Shown piece after piece: positions 12,901-27,139 of a DNA stretch of 64,000 bases. Each line of letters starts with the position of its first letter. Position 1 is the stretch's first letter. Under the pieces are notes generated by a model that saw only the letters and a program-made list of their open reading frames with translations, was not told where the DNA came from and did no database searches. Position numbers and translations under genes: made by a program. Source of the stretch: Bugula neritina (taxonomy: Eukaryota; Bryozoa; Gymnolaemata; Cheilostomatida; Bugulidae); contig OZ037769.1 of the NCBI GenBank assembly GCA_964035545.1, positions 7,997,929 to 8,061,928 of the forward strand, in the 5' to 3' direction.

Positions 12901-15900
12901 GCTGTTATTACTGATTATTGGTCTAGTTTTACATAGCCGAACCAATGTTTACTTTGACAGCATACACAAATGCAGCCAACTATATACCAGCTGCCTGTGT
13001 TGCCTTGGTTGCTATGTGATTAAAATTGTTAATTTGTATGCTCTATTGATTTGAGAGTATCAATAAAATGCATTTAAAATAATGTCAATACCCAGCTGAA
13101 AATCTTACATAGGAGAAGAGATTTGATCATTTACACTTTGATAACCAAATGAGTTTCAGTTAAACTCAAAGCAATTAATAAATTTACTTTGAAAAGATAA
13201 ATATTGCTGAAATCTTATTAATTATATATGAGCTTCTGAATATAACTTGTTTTACCCACTGAACAGTGAAAGAGGAAGACTTTATACCACAGTCACATTA
13301 ACTATCAGGAAAAGAGCCAAATATACACTGTTGACTGTAGAGTGCCAATAACTGCTGAAAGTGCTTAGAGACAGAACAGCTTGTTTTCAGCATATGACCT
13401 TACAATCCCAGCTTAATATGCTGAGCAGAAACGGTTGGCACACCACCATTAGTAAACCAGGCCTGAGCACGTCGTAATATTAGAAACTTCATGACTAATT
13501 AATCATCACTATGTTTAAAGGGGCTACTTTATAATAATTGTATCCACTACAACATTATATAGACTATAGAGATATGTCACTGCTATAAATAGCCCAACAG
13601 TGATGCATGCTAGTAGTAGCAGAGGCTTGTAGCTGTAAGATTACATATCTTTCAACCTCTTAGCTCAGTAGCTTAGGGAAATTACCAGTAAATAGCAAAG
13701 TTTATCGTAAGAAAATAATTGGACCAATTTCTACAAGGGAACCCCAAAAATAAATGCGCTTGCTTGAAATAATTTTTTTTTAACTCCTCGAGCAAAGTCC
13801 CACAGCCTGAACAAACGTAACCTTTAGTAATGCTGAAAAAACCAACCTATCGCATCAATTCTATAGTGGAAAAATTGCTAATTGATAAAGTTGTTATTAT
13901 CTGTAGCATTGAAACTAGAATGGCCAGGACAAAGCTAGCTTAGTGAAGTAGATACAAATTATATGTAAACCAAAACATTAAGTAATTCTTGCAGATTAAA
14001 TGCTATAATAATGGAAGATATCAGTTTATAACTTGGTAACTTTTATTAAAATGCTGTTTTGCATTGTTTCCAAAGCATAGGTTGTAGCTTGTTGCCACGG
14101 TGACAAGGTGAACGAACACAAAGGACATTAACTTTAGAATATTAGTTTTAAAAGCTCTTTTCCCTAAAAAGCTGATGAGTGTTTGTTTGAATAGCTACAT
14201 CTTAGCAGAAATGACTCAGCTTAGAGACTTCCTTTAGAGTTTAGACAATGCATTTAATAGCTATGTATGCTGTAATATATAAGACTGCCGTATATACAGA
14301 TGTGCCTACCATCATCATCAATAATAGTAACTCTGGTTACGCTAGGGTCACCGAGTCCAGCATCACCCTCTGGGTTCTTGAGTATGATGTAGAAGTCAGT
14401 GTCAGGCTCAAACTCAAAGTCGTTGACGATAGGCACAGATATTGTTTTGACGTACTCTTCACTTTGAAACACCTGCAACAAAAAGCCAACTAAACTACAT
14501 CAGAACCTGAAAAATATTTATAATATTTTAAAGAATTTAACAGCCAAACTAATGCAAATTTAAAAATTTGAGACTTAAGCATAGACAAAGATAGAGCAGC
14601 AAGTAAATGAAGGCTAAAACTCCAGCTGCAAAGTGTTAAGGTCAGAAAATATTCGAACATATTACAAAACAATTTTAGGGTTTATTTTATTTGACTTATA
14701 ACTCAAAGTGAGCATGTAATCCAATGAAGTACTAACAAGCTATTAGCTTGAAAAGGTAAGAAGACCAAACTGAAAGCTAGTTTATTATAATTCAATTTCA
14801 GAAGTCTGGAGGTTTTTGAACTCTCTTTGCATCAGTTGAGGTAGACAGGGAAGATGTAGATGGAAGTAAACAGCAATAGAACAGGTCAGCTAATTATTAC
14901 CATCTGGTTGTTTTACATCTGGTGACACTCGAACTGAACATAACAGCACTACAGACATGCACTAAATATGGAGATCTTTACAAGTTTACAAGTGTTACAG
15001 CCTCTATCTGCCTGGTGTAGAAGTGTTGGGTAAATATAATTAGATGGCCTTTCATGCCATGATTACATGCAGGTTAATAATATGTTAATAGTGTATACAG
15101 CACATTTATTTGGTTGATGGGTGCATCTAAAACAGTAATGACTAAGTAATCACCATCTTTTTATCTACTCACAATCCTGTTTGATGTAGCCTTTAACATC
15201 AAGTAACAGAAGCAGAAGGATGAGTTTTTAAATATGAGATAAAACAAACCAGTTTATAGGCTTAAAGGTGTTGAGAAAGTGGGAGTTGAAACATGATTAC
15301 TGTAATGAGTCTCTTAAGACTAATAAATTCTAGGTTATGAATAATGCATGTACTTAAAAGCAACTAGGCTTCACCCAGTGCATTTATCTTGTACTTTCAC
15401 TCCCATTGGAACTTCAAATCAGTTTTTAAGAAACTTATTTTTACTGGGGGGTAAAATCAAGGTATAAAACATATCAGAGTTAAGACATACATTTTCTTAA
15501 TTGAAGCATAATACACTTAAACAAAAAATTACAAAAAATACACAAGTTTTCCAATATGGCTTTAGAAAGCTTACAGCTGTTACTGTACCACACAGGACTA
15601 CTGAGTATAGTCTATACTGTTTCTACTACACTCCAAGAACTATTTGGTTCAAAAACTCACCAATCTACCGGAAGAAAACTTAAAATCTCTATTTAGCTTA
15701 GCTGAGCCTTCCCTGGTCTCCCACTGAACGGCCACCACTCCTGTTATTTTAGAGTCATCAGTGAGTGATGTCTCCGTGGTGCCATTTGATACTGGAGTGC
15801 CATTCTAATTAAAAGAACACACCAAAAGATCTCAATAACAACATTATGACATATGACATAACAAAAACCCCTTCGATCTGGGATGGTGACCATAAACTCC

Positions 15901-18900
15901 TAAGGGGTTTCACAGTCTCTCCACCATAGCCATTTCTGTGTAGTTGATTTTATACTAACAATATCTAGTTAATATTGGCTTGCAGTAGAATAGGAATTAG
16001 AGGGATGACTAATAAATAACCCCATGAAAATAGTAAATGTAGAGTTGGATAGATTTCTAGCTTGGTCAAAAAGATCAAAACATTTCTTGAACATGGTAAC
16101 ACCTACCGGAATCTTCATTTTAGAATGAGACGGCTTTTTCCTATGAAAATAGATATCAATCTCAAGATGTCCGGCGCTCTCCAGCACAGAGTAGCTCGGT
16201 GCACCAAAAGTGAACTTTCCAGAAAGATCTTCTGTAATACAAATAGCATTATGTCAGCAACGCACCGGTGAAAATTCCCCTACTTAGTTTTGGGCAACAT
16301 GAAGAAACTTGACTATATGTTATTAGCTCACGCACTGCAGATATTAAAGGTTATAGACTGTAGGTACCAGGTAAGTCAAGTCTGGCACACGAACAACCAA
16401 CATATTATAAGGAATGTGGTGGGTTCTTGTGCTTTAATATGGCAGTTGATGGACAAGTGACCATAAAAGTGCAAAGCATGGCTCTATCCAATGCAACATA
16501 ACACAGAAAGCTGCATGCAAATACTTGGGACAGACCCATTATTTACTGTGAGATATAATGGCATCTACTATTATGGTACAAAACACTGACTAAGGTGGAG
16601 AATACAAATATTACTTGGCAGAATAATAAAAAAGCATTTAGAGCATTTAAGCAAACAATTGGCATAAAAATGAAGTTATTATAACACTTATAAATAGCAG
16701 AAAAGAAATATATGGCCTAGATTATTAGGTATATAACCTGCCAATCATAATAACATTATGCTACATAAATCTTACCATAAAATGAAGAGGAATGAGAAAC
16801 ACCATCTAAAGTAGTCGCCATATTAAACTTTAAATGGAGTGAAATTATAGGCCATGATTTATCAACTTAGTAACAAATTAAAATAACTGGCCGCAAAAAC
16901 AAAACACTTAAAGATTACAGTAAAATGCAATGTTGGTGAAATTACACTGAACAACATAGTTAGAAAGGACCAGAGAGGACAAACACCAAAGTTATGTATG
17001 CAAATGCAGATTCACCGATGCACCAACGAGATAACAATACCTTCCAGATTAATCACAACTATGCGATTGCCCAGAGAATCTGTAATGTTATTCAATAAGC
17101 ACTTCACCATTCACTCAGTATTACGCACAAAATGATTGGTAAACCATACACCATGTCAAAATATAGCACAAAACTAAAGGGCTAAATAAAAAAAGCATGA
17201 ACCAATATAAAGCAACACTATAATCAGCCAGTCTGCTGTGTACTAAAATTGCGATTTTAAACAGAATAGAGTAATAAAGAAAAGGTACCTTCATTTACAG
17301 GATTTCCATGAGTAGCAAGACGGGTCTGATCAACGAGGGATTGAAGCCGAGATTCTTTTGCAGGAGTTTTTGGTCTACCATTCTTGCTATCTGCCATTGT
17401 GCGAACAGCTGCATTTCGAAATCTAGAAGAAAAATGAAATAAACTCCTTATGTAATGCAGTCTGATATCTTAACACGATGGGGGAGAAAATGAGCTTCAG
17501 ATTGAAGTTTCAAACCACCTGCAACTTGATAATAAACAGTGTGAAAATTGGGACAAGAGTTTGGCTGTAGGAAAATGTCCTCCTCCAAATTTGTCTGTTG
17601 GGAAACGCAGAAATGTTGAAATCAGATCAACTAAAATCATGAACATCTAAAAGCTTGCACTGATTAAACTGTGCAATGCAACTACCGTAAAGATACACAG
17701 TAGCACGCCTTCCGCTGAATCAAACCAAATCTCAAACGCTAGACTCTACCAAAAGAAAAGTTCTCACACAACTAATGTCTAATGTTAGTCCTTAAACAGA
17801 CTGCAATAAAGTCACACCACTATCTAGGTAACTGTAATAATAAACCACAACATAGGATCCTGTAAAAACCTTTAATTCAAAGTATAATAATCCAATTATA
17901 CTTTTCTTCAACCAAAAATTGGGTTACATTAAGATTTTATTTAATAACAACCCAATGTTCATCATTAGGTTACGGTGGAAAAAGAGAAAAAAAGCTGCCA
18001 ATAATCCTGCTATTACTAATGGAACCAGCACTTCCCATCAAATTTTTTTAATGAATAAGTTTTTTTTTACAAGAGAATTATGAGGTGCTTTTAAACCCAA
18101 AGTGAAACTGCAAGAGCGAGTAATTTTGTTAGAGATTTTAATTTTGGAAGCAGTGAGTTTCAAGTCACAAATCACAGCTGTACCTGGCCAAAGCCAACGA
18201 GTTGTTTGTAGCAGCTATTCTTGGCAGCTTAGGCAAAGGTTTGACGTGGGGGATAAAAATATCTTCCACCACAACATCACCATCTGCCTTGGGACTGCAA
18301 CAGAAGTGCTCAGTGAATGTAAAAAGAGTTTAAATGTAATCGGGGAAACTAAAGCAGCCCTCCAGAACCTACTAGATAGGTAACATGTATTCCTGAAACA
18401 TAAGGCTTGTCAACACCAGCTTATATACTTTTAAACCTTGTTTGAAATTAAGCAATTAAGGCTCATCAAAACATGGAGAGGTGCAAGAAAAGGTAACCAA
18501 TAGACTAAAAACTGCTCTCTTGAAATTTGTTTGCATTATATAAGCACATACCAAGGTACATTTTGGCATTGGTAACTAATATAAATCTATTATTCAGCTT
18601 ATTGTTATACGCTGCTCTGTGTCAAAAAAATCAGTGAGTGGGCTCAGCAGAGTGTAAATTGCTTGACAATGGGCTGCTTGTCAGGCAATCAAAATCGGCA
18701 GCAATTTTCGTATAACCTGTATTCATAAAAAAGTTGAATAAGACCTTAAGTCAATAGTGTATATTGAAGAGTGTGAATAGTAACTAAGCTGTGATAAACA
18801 ATAGCCTTCAACAGCTATACACACCAATTAGTGATAAGTGAAAGTATGTAAAGACCTAAATTTAAGCAGGACGTAACTATGTGTGCTAGGGTACAATCTA

Positions 18901-21900
18901 GCTAGCAGGGAGCTTTGCTGTAACCAAAAAAGTATTATACTTACTCAACGGTTCCTTCTTCAACATTCTGTAAATTCTGGTCACTAAAAACCAAAATACA
19001 AAAATATATTACAAAAGCCAAAAGATTATGTCATAGATTTCTAGCCAGGAGTCCCAGCAGATATAGGCTTTAGCACCTCCATGAAATAACTAAATAATGA
19101 AATGCAATTATGAGCATGTAGAATATATTTTGTTAGCGCATTATGTAGGTAATGGGACTAAAGAAACTGTCCCATGATGCTGGCAGAGTTGTACATTAAC
19201 ACTTCATAACAAGACTAAAACAGTTAAGTAAGATTAAATATAATGCAACCAAGGGATTATAGAGGCAGCAACATGCCATTCTAAGCCTTTTAAATGCCAC
19301 TTTGGCGCTAATTGTCTAATGACCACAGTTTGGTGTGACAGGCCATTGATCTGTATTAAATAAAAAAGTTTATAGCAAAATACAACTTAAGAAAGTAGGA
19401 AATATTACTTTTTTAATGTAATGCAACCAATGTGGAAAATTAGAACAGCTACGCCACTTTTTACAGATAGTGAAGCTACTGATGAGAAGTTAGCAATAAA
19501 AATTTACCTTCGTCTAATGGCCTTTTGATGCTGTTCACTTTCCAGTACAGCCAACTCTTTAGCTCTTCCGTGCATAAGAGCACCCGGATGGTCATGGTGA
19601 TTCAACACTCTGATATTCTACAAAATATCCCACATCGCAGTTTCATACTACAACTTAGCTACACAAAGTTTCTGTGTAAGTTACAACAGGTGAGAACAAA
19701 TCTGCATATCACTTGATTAACATAAAACTAGCACAGGATTTTATACCACAAAACACAGGCAGTAACAATTGCAAAGCATGGTATGCATGTAAAATGTTAG
19801 TAAAGGAAACATTGCAACAAGCAAGGACTGCTTAACTTACTGGAGCTGTAACCTGTGAGAATATAGCAAGAAAACAATGTTACTAGCATTCCCTGAACTA
19901 CAATAATTCACGTACTCTGCAAGGACTACTAATTTTTCATATTGTTATAAGTATATGAGCTGAATTTCATACCCTAATTCATTTGTTTTTGGCTGTTTTA
20001 TTTTTGTAAAACAATATAAAAATAGTCACATTTTGCTTCAAAAGGTGACACTAAACATATCCTTTTAACAAAAAACTGTGTTTTATGTAGTATTTCAAAT
20101 TATGGAATCTATCTTCATTTTTCTAACAATGCAACTTGACAATTTTCAAATATCTGTTATAAATAAAATTGATGGGAAAAGTTTTTTTTCTGTTTATGAA
20201 AATGGCATGTACAAAGAATAGGGCACTCCGGTATAATTTCTTATTTATGAAGAACTGTTAGAAAGAAAATGGGGACTTGTTTTAGTTGTTTTACATAACA
20301 CAGCTGAAGCTAAAGTCCTACTTGCACAGGATATTGGTATACCATCAAAAGCAATGTTTATGAATATAGACCATGGAAACCAAACAAATACTTTTTACAA
20401 ATATTTGGGTTCTGTGGGGAGGATCACTTAGAAAATAATTGATTGGTGTTATTGGAGATGTCAACAAAGAGCTCTATTGATTTATAACCATTTTCATTTG
20501 GCAACTATAGAGTACTATTTTTGTATACAAGTCTTATTAAAATACTTTGTTGACTTCTCTTTACAGTTTCAAGCATTTGCACATCACTGTTGCAACTTAT
20601 GAGACCTCTTGTGCATACATTCGTATGACCCATTGGCTGTATTGATGAAACATGTGCATATCTTTCAAGTGTGGCTACTAGCTCAGCATCACTACGAAAA
20701 TTTGTAATACAGTTGACAGATTCAGGCTGTTTTTAATATAAGTGTGTGGCTTCATTTATAGAAAAAATGATGATGCACTGAAGTTCACAGGTCCTAGACT
20801 ATTGTCAAACCACTAAATAGTAATTTTATATGATTTTAGGGTTTTAAAATTGCATGTATGTTTGTGATCACATTACATTGAGTGCATGATGAGTTAAAAC
20901 ACAAGATTTCTAATCAAAGTAATTTGGTTGTTTTCATAACTGTCACCCTTTTTCTTCTAGAAGTCATACTTAATAACACGCCCTGTTCCATCTCTCCACC
21001 CCCTCCCCCATTAAAAGAACAAGACTGAAACAACTGGAGGACTTGAGGTTGCAGAGTTAAATTTACTAATTTATTTTTTATCAATATGGATCTGAATAAG
21101 ATGGTGTGAGACCCTTGTCAAAGTTACAATCACAAAAGCTGTCCAGTGGTGCAACAAAGTTATTATGTTAAAGTGGCAAGCCAACATAAAAAAAGTTGAG
21201 CTAAGAAAGCATAGCTGGCATATTTGAGACACCTCTATAAGTCTTTGTGATGCAGTACAGCTAGTAAATATGTACTCTCAGTCATCTTTTCCAGTACACG
21301 GCTGGAGTCAAAACCATGACACTATTACATAATCATAATACAAGTGTCTTATTACAGTTCTACAGCAAAAGGGAATTTGATGTAAGAAGTTAACTTACAT
21401 GATGACTTTCTCCGTCTGCTGGCACATCTTCAGCTTCAACTTTTCCTTTACATTTATGAATCCACCAGTGATTATCCTGGCAATATGCAGTAATTGCCAT
21501 CAAAGGGAAAAATGCTAATGTAACAAAAGCCTCCCAGATTTCCACTCTACCTGGGCTGATTATTTTAACCACTAACAACATCCAAATATAGGCCCAGATA
21601 GACCAGCCTGATGTTAACAAGAACACGGTGAACTGACTGACTTTCTTGGTTTCGGGAAGATTTGGTGCGACTATACAGATGGCGGATATCATGAGCAAGT
21701 TATATGATGCTGATCCCATGATAGTAAACACTCCCAAGTTGCCCTCCGCTTGGAACTGCGCTACTTGAGTCAGATTCACTGGCAACTTGGTCAGCGCCTC
21801 AATGAAGGCAATGAGTATCTCCGGAGCTGAGCTACCCAGAGCCATCAGAGTTAAGTTAGCAACTGTTTCGTTCCAAATTAGCACCTCTCGTCTCACAACT

Positions 21901-22208
21901 TTCTCCTGTTCAGCATCCCATTGTGAAATTGTTCTCTTTTTCGCTGTAATAGTTTCGATACTCATCATGAATATGTCACTAGCCTTAGCTATGCCAATGA
22001 ATATCCACAGCATAGCCACCAAATAGAGAAATCCTCTGACACCGTCATTCCACAGGTTTTCCCCTGGCAGTAGCATCCAACTAGTACATTGCTCTCTGCC
22101 ATCACACAATCTCTCTACTGTGTAACCAAGAAAGTTACCCCTTGTGTCTGTGTAATTCTTGACCACCTCTTCACAGTTTGACATTGTGCAGGCCGGTTTG
22201 TTTACTTT
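3970..22208 (-). CDS. Sodium/calcium exchanger, NCX/SLC8 (CALX-like) family
   Basis: Plasma-membrane antiporter expected to extrude Ca2+ in exchange for Na+. Sixteen phase-consistent exons: 22208-21399, 19617-19508, 18983-18945, 18294-18184, 17422-17289, 16231-16107, 15804-15661, 14472-14310, 10892-10775, 9763-9640, 8498-8405, 6623-6545, 5971-5776, 5624-5471, 4968-4790, 4104-3970 (TGA). From the ATG at 22184 the product is about 896 residues, a normal NCX length. Alpha-1 repeat with [18 protein letters not shown] near residues 105-122; Calx-beta 1 about 394-537 ending in VTIIDDDG; Calx-beta 2 about 538-650; alpha-2 repeat about 742-800 with [13 protein letters not shown]; hydrophobic C-terminus after IGGELGG. 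No signal peptide is seen, unlike vertebrate NCX, so an upstream coding exon may exist (25912-25947 is one candidate). An acceptor, TTTTGGCAG, immediately precedes 22208. Family assignment is very secure; the N-terminus is not. Confidence 0.95.
10310..10352. repeat. Near-perfect inverted repeat (hairpin) with G-run
   Basis: Inside an NCX intron. The left arm, ending CAATTCTACTT, and the right arm, AAGTAGAATTG followed by a G-run, pair over about 17 bases with one mismatch around a 7-base loop. It could be a relic of a transposon end or a structure-forming site; no flanking duplication was found. Confidence 0.7.
11111..11141. repeat. CAG-type trinucleotide tract
   Basis: Interrupted CAG/CGG triplets within the large NCX intron (10893-14309). 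Not part of an exon. Confidence 0.7.
12573..12663. repeat. 13-bp tandem repeat, 7 copies
   Basis: Seven consecutive copies of CTACACACTGTAT. The first four are identical and the last three carry substitutions. Intronic to the exchanger gene. Confidence 0.9.
15861..15915 (+). repeat. Possible tail fragment of the SINE family
   Basis: Shares AACAAAAACCCCTTC, a GGG-containing spacer and TGGTGACCATAAACT with the 3' part of the SINE at 26904-27078. It also makes a small inverted repeat (AAACCCCTT / AAGGGGTTT). Too short to be certain; lies in an NCX intron. Confidence 0.4.
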
Positions 22209-25015
22209 CTGCCAAAAGATAGAGAACGTAGTAATACATGCCTTACCAACAGCTGGCAAGTGACTGCGACATACTAGTGATAGCTAAGTTACATACCAGT
22301 ACAGAAAACCCTTTAGTGCAACTAGTACTAGCGAGGACAACATAGTCCTTGAGCCTATTGAACAGAAACTAAACCAATATTGCAGATAACTGGCTAGCTC
22401 CCTATACAGTAGTCAACTGTTAGGTATAGGCAAGTCGACCTTTAACTTAGTTAATGCATCAATGTATAATAATAGACACGTTTTATAGATCAGTTCAATC
22501 ATTCTTGATCTGATGGATGTAGTCCAGCTTTATAGCCAGTAAAAGGGCAGTCAATTAATGTATTTATCAATCACATATTACTTCCAATATCTACTATACA
22601 GTAAACAAGTGGAACATTCAAATTAAAATAAGAATAGAAATGAGTGTACAAAATATTCATACCTTTTGGGAACAAAATCTGTACAGGAGTTCTATTTACA
22701 CTCAAAAGTAGAACATTGCAGACTTTCAACAAAGCATACCAGCTCAGAGCTTACAACCTTATTACTCTCGAAGCAGAACGTAATGCAGTTAACAGGAGAG
22801 AGTGTGTATTCTTAGAGAGCATGTTCTAGCAACCTTACACTGCTGGCTGGCTAATTACGTATGTAAAGGCCTTTCACCAATCTAAATCCCTTTCATTATA
22901 ACTGCTCATAATGAAACATGTATAGCACATGGCAACCTATACATAATGACAAACAATAATATATTATTGATTTACGATCATTTGTTGGATGTTGAATATA
23001 TATATATTTTACAGGCACATGTAGAAAGTGACTGCCCATACACAATAGCTTATACATTGCAGTTAAACAGGCTTATACCTGGTAAAGGGTGTAAATTAAT
23101 GCATTAAGATCTACAACCTGACTACAAAATTTCCACTAAGTATATCATACATAGTTACATTTGCATATTTTAAAACACTCTGCATGAACTACTATAATTT
23201 CAATTTTACAAAATTGGTCTGAAAAGTTTATGTAATTGTATATCATTATACTTGCAAAATTTTTCTAAAGAGTTACATTAATATATTATATAAGGTTTTC
23301 ACAATGTAATAGAAAAATTTAATCATTTGAAATTGCAGTTTCATATCAGCAAAGTCTGCTACAATCTACATTTCGATATAATGCAGATACCACAGATAAT
23401 GCATTTAACTGCATGTAACTAATTAATTGTTATGGGACATAATAAGGACAGAGATAATAGAGATGCGAACTATGTCATAAAGATAAGACAACTTCAGCAA
23501 AACTACCAAAATATGAATAAAATATGGTCAATGGTGGGTTTGGGAAGATGCAATAGATCTATGGTTGCAATTTTCAGGTATAAGCAAGGATCTGCCCAGC
23601 ATTGGCTAGCATTTTACTTTTCCACAATAAATGATCTGAATCAGATGGCGTACGTCAGCTTTCACAAACTCTTTTGGAAACCTCTAAATGAAAGAAAAAG
23701 CAGAATTTATTACATATTTTACAATCATATTTATAAGAAAACAAAACCTTACTCGAAAGTCGAAGTAATTGGTCAATAACACATGTATAAGGGGATGTTG
23801 AGTAGCCTACGTAGGTAGAATTATAATTGAAAAGTTGGTACTAAATTCAAAGCATTCTTTAGACTATTATATTGATCAGAAATAATTGATTACAAATCGT
23901 TTTATATCACCAACGTCGCGATGGCTAATGAATAGACCACATTCAAGATCAATCAGACGGTACAAAAGACAAAATTTGTGCACAGTAGCTCATTAGAAGC
24001 TGTGTAGAGTTACACATTGTTAGTTTATATAATACCATTGATTATCATGCTATTTCTGGTATAGACATTAATAATAAAACAAAAGTTTAGATGTAAGCAT
24101 GAACTGGTGTACGATTACCACGGAGGTTACTTTGGTTATAGAAATAAGATTAAGAGTTGAAATAATTCACAAATTAACAAGATTTTCCTATGACTTCTCA
24201 GAAAGGCTGTTGTGGAGAAATATAATAAACTAAATCATATTACCTGAAGGAAAAACTAAAATGAAACATATTAATGTCTGAACAAGATTGGTAGCTGGGC
24301 ATCGATATGAACTGGTAGAGAAATTGGTTTAAATTAAATGCTTATGTCATAGGCTCCAAAAATATAATATTCTATTAATCAAAATTCAATAAATTCAATG
24401 AACACGTTATTTATTGATGAACAAGCAAAAAAGCTGCAGTTATTGATGTGAGCGTGATAGTTAATACAATTTTCTACTCCCTATAGATGATTTTTGATTA
24501 GAATACCTGATTGGACATAAAAATAAAGATTTTTTACTTCAAGTTCTTAAATGACTTTTGCTTTAATTACTTATTGATAAAGTAGAAAAAGACATATTTT
24601 AGCTTCAAGTGGTTTTATACTGCAGGTCTCAAAGCTGTGAGTTCTGAATGTCCAGTTGAAGGTCACAGTTAAAAGGAAAGGAAATAAAGTGAATTTATGC
24701 TTTAATATTTTTACAAACAGACACGCACCCTGCATTTAATTAATTAGGAACATCTAGTCTGCTCTTTCAAGGTATCTTTAAAGCACGAGCTTCATCTCAG
24801 TATGAAGAGTTACAGATGACAAAGTAATAGTAATACAGTTTTTTCTTACTATATTATTGGTGTATATTTGGAGTCTGCTCAACTTGCCAAATATTTAATT
24901 CAATTTTCCATACTTTAATTCAACAATGAAATAAAAATAATTTTGTACACTAGAAATTACAGATAAGAAGTCTCAAACTTGTCTAGCAATCTATTTGAAA
25001 TCAGAATACAAGTGT

Positions 25016-25085
25016 ATGAATATAAAGTATATAAGAATAATGTATATAAAGTATATAAGTATAATGTATATAAAGTATGTATAAT
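25016..25085. repeat. Short AT-rich tandem repeat
   Basis: About three copies of a 24-27 base unit built from TATAAAGTATATAAG and AATGTA. Confidence 0.7.
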
Positions 25086-25911
25086 GGACTGAAAATCTAA
25101 TCAAGTGATATAATGTTTCAGAAGTGGGAATGCCAATTCTCTTCATTTTCAGTTGGACTGTACTGCTTGCTATAAGTTATTAAAAAATGCTCCGGGGAGT
25201 CAAGTCAAACTACAAACAACAATAACATTAAGAAGTGTATTCCATTACCAATTACGTTTGTGGCAGGAGAGGTAGAAATGGCAAAAGTTATAAGCCAATA
25301 GTATTACTGCCTGGTGTTTGGCTAGCAACCAGTAGCAAATGAATTTAACAGAGCAGTGCTCACATTATAAAATACTTGAGCAGTAGGTTCTAGTTTTCAT
25401 GAAATAGTATTCATAATGGGTTTTGTTCAAATATAACTGAGAGTCAATATTATTCATCAACATTAATTCTATGCCCCATGTTTATATAGTATACATAGTT
25501 AAGTGATAATACCAGCACTGCATCATTAATTTTCTTTCAAATAAATTTATAGCTTAACCAGCCATTCAAAATGAAAACAATGGCTTTGAAAACTGCACCA
25601 CCTTTTTATACAAACCACAGCTAGAATTTCAAGTGTTGAACTTTCTGGACATTAAAATATGTAAATGCAGTTTTTGACTTTGCTTATGCCTGATCAAATA
25701 GAACAAATAACATTTCTCCAAGTCATTATAACACTTAAAACATAAAATGAATGCCCGTGAAGTAACTTGGATTTGGTGTTTAGATAACGTTGCTTAAAAT
25801 AGCTCTTTTGTAAAATTTGCCTACAAAAATAAAACAAAACACATGGTGTATGTAGATCAGCATGCTTACAGTTACCATAGACAGGCCTAACAAGAAGGAT
25901 AGAGAGCTTAC

Positions 25912-25947
25912 CTCAAACACCTCTTGTTCTCTTTGAAAACTACCCAT
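25912..25947 (-). CDS. Possible first coding exon (of NCX?)
   Basis: On the minus strand an ATG at 25947 opens a 12-codon frame (MGSFQREQEVFE) that ends in phase 0 at a strong donor, GTAAGC (25911-25906). The first confident NCX exon begins in phase 0 at an acceptor, so splicing the two would give an uninterrupted frame into the exchanger. It encodes no signal peptide, and the match of phases could be chance. No other evidence ties it to NCX. Confidence 0.25.
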
Positions 25948-26351
25948 TATTCTTTACATCATGATATTTAAATCATTTGAATGCAGGTGACCAGTTAGTA
26001 AAGTTAACAAGTAAAGGTATTGTCCTACATTAGCAAGGCGTGCCTACCACAATACGAAGCTGTTTAAATTACACAGAACTTTCCTTTTCAAAACAGAAAA
26101 AATGTTACAAATAAAATAATTTTTCAGGGTAAAACAATAGTTTGCCTATTATAAGCACAATTAATAAATTGCTGATCTATTCAATAACTGTAACCAAAAC
26201 AGCTGATAAATTTCAATACGACAACTTTAGAGCTGTTAACATATCATATTATCTAGCACATATGCTTTTATTCTTGAAACTTTATTTGCCGGTGCTACAC
26301 TATTTAAAACTATAAGCCATAGAATGCTTGATCAATTTTTACCTTAACATT

Positions 26352-26585
26352 GTGTGCATGGTGTGTGTGTGGTGTGTGTGTATGGGTGTGTGTGTGTGGT
26401 GTGTGTGTGTGTGTGGTGTGTGTGTGGTGTGTGTGTGTGGTGTGTGTGTGTGTGTGTGTGTGTGATGTGTGTGTGGTGCATGTGTGTGTGTGTGGTGCAT
26501 GTGTGTGTGTGGTGTGTGCGTGTGTGTGTGTGGTGCATGTGTGTGTGTGTGTGTGTGTGTGGTGCATGTGTGTGTGTGTGTGTGG

Positions 26586-26616
<31 letters not shown>

Positions 26617-26620
26617 TGTT
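26352..26620. repeat. (TG)n compound microsatellite
   Basis: About 270 bases of TG dinucleotide interrupted by GGTG and GGTGCATG. The open frames that cross it in several phases are products of the repeat. Confidence 0.95.
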
Positions 26621-26903
26621 TAACTAATAGTTTAATATAATGTTTGAATCAAATTTTATCATACTCTTTGCCCTATAATATACTTTGCTCTGTTTTTACA
26701 TCTATCAATATATAACACAGCTAAACTTGTAATACATGATATATATATGTATTTATACATGAATATTATAGATATTTTTAGAAAGCAATTTTGATAACTT
26801 TTGAAAAAAATTGACAATGACTTTAACAGTAAATACAGGCACACAATAATATAAATATTAGCTACTAAAAATGTTTTGCTACCAGTTGATAAGATTCTAT
26901 AAT

Positions 26904-27078
26904 ACTAAACACAAAGTCATGGGTTGAACCCAGCAAAGGCCATTGGTGATGTTAGGAAGAGCATCCAGTCATAATTGCTCCTGTGCCTCATCTGAACAAG
27001 TCCTTAGCCTGATTAACAAAAAACCCCTTCCATCAGGGGTTTCTCACAGATATGGTGACTATAAACTTGTGTGAGTTT
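26904..27078 (+). mobile_element. tRNA-derived SINE, 5'-truncated, 18-bp TSD
   Basis: Flanked by perfect 18-bp direct repeats TTGATAAGATTCTATAAT at 26886-26903 and 27079-27096, the signature of LINE-mediated insertion. The left end keeps a degraded B-box-like GGGTTGAACCC. The body (GGTGATGTTAGGAAGAGCAT and AAGTCCTTAGCC) and tail (TGGTGACTATAAACT) match the minus-strand copy at 48866-49069, which retains the tRNA-like head missing here. Confidence 0.85.
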
Positions 27079-27139
27079 TTGATAAGATTCTATAATGTAT
27101 ATAAGTTGCCTTTACATTGACAGCACCACACTTCAATAA

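Noticed and set aside
18102-18383. 93-codon plus-strand frame
   Set aside because: Antisense to an NCX exon (18184-18294) that fits phase and splice sites; no motif in the plus frame.
23432-23779. 115-codon plus-strand frame
   Set aside because: Composition is compatible with chance in AT-rich DNA; no recognised domain or splice-linked exons. Kept only as a mention.
26310-26640. Overlapping His/Thr and Cys/Val open frames
   Set aside because: They are translations of the (TG)n microsatellite on both strands; no splice or start context.
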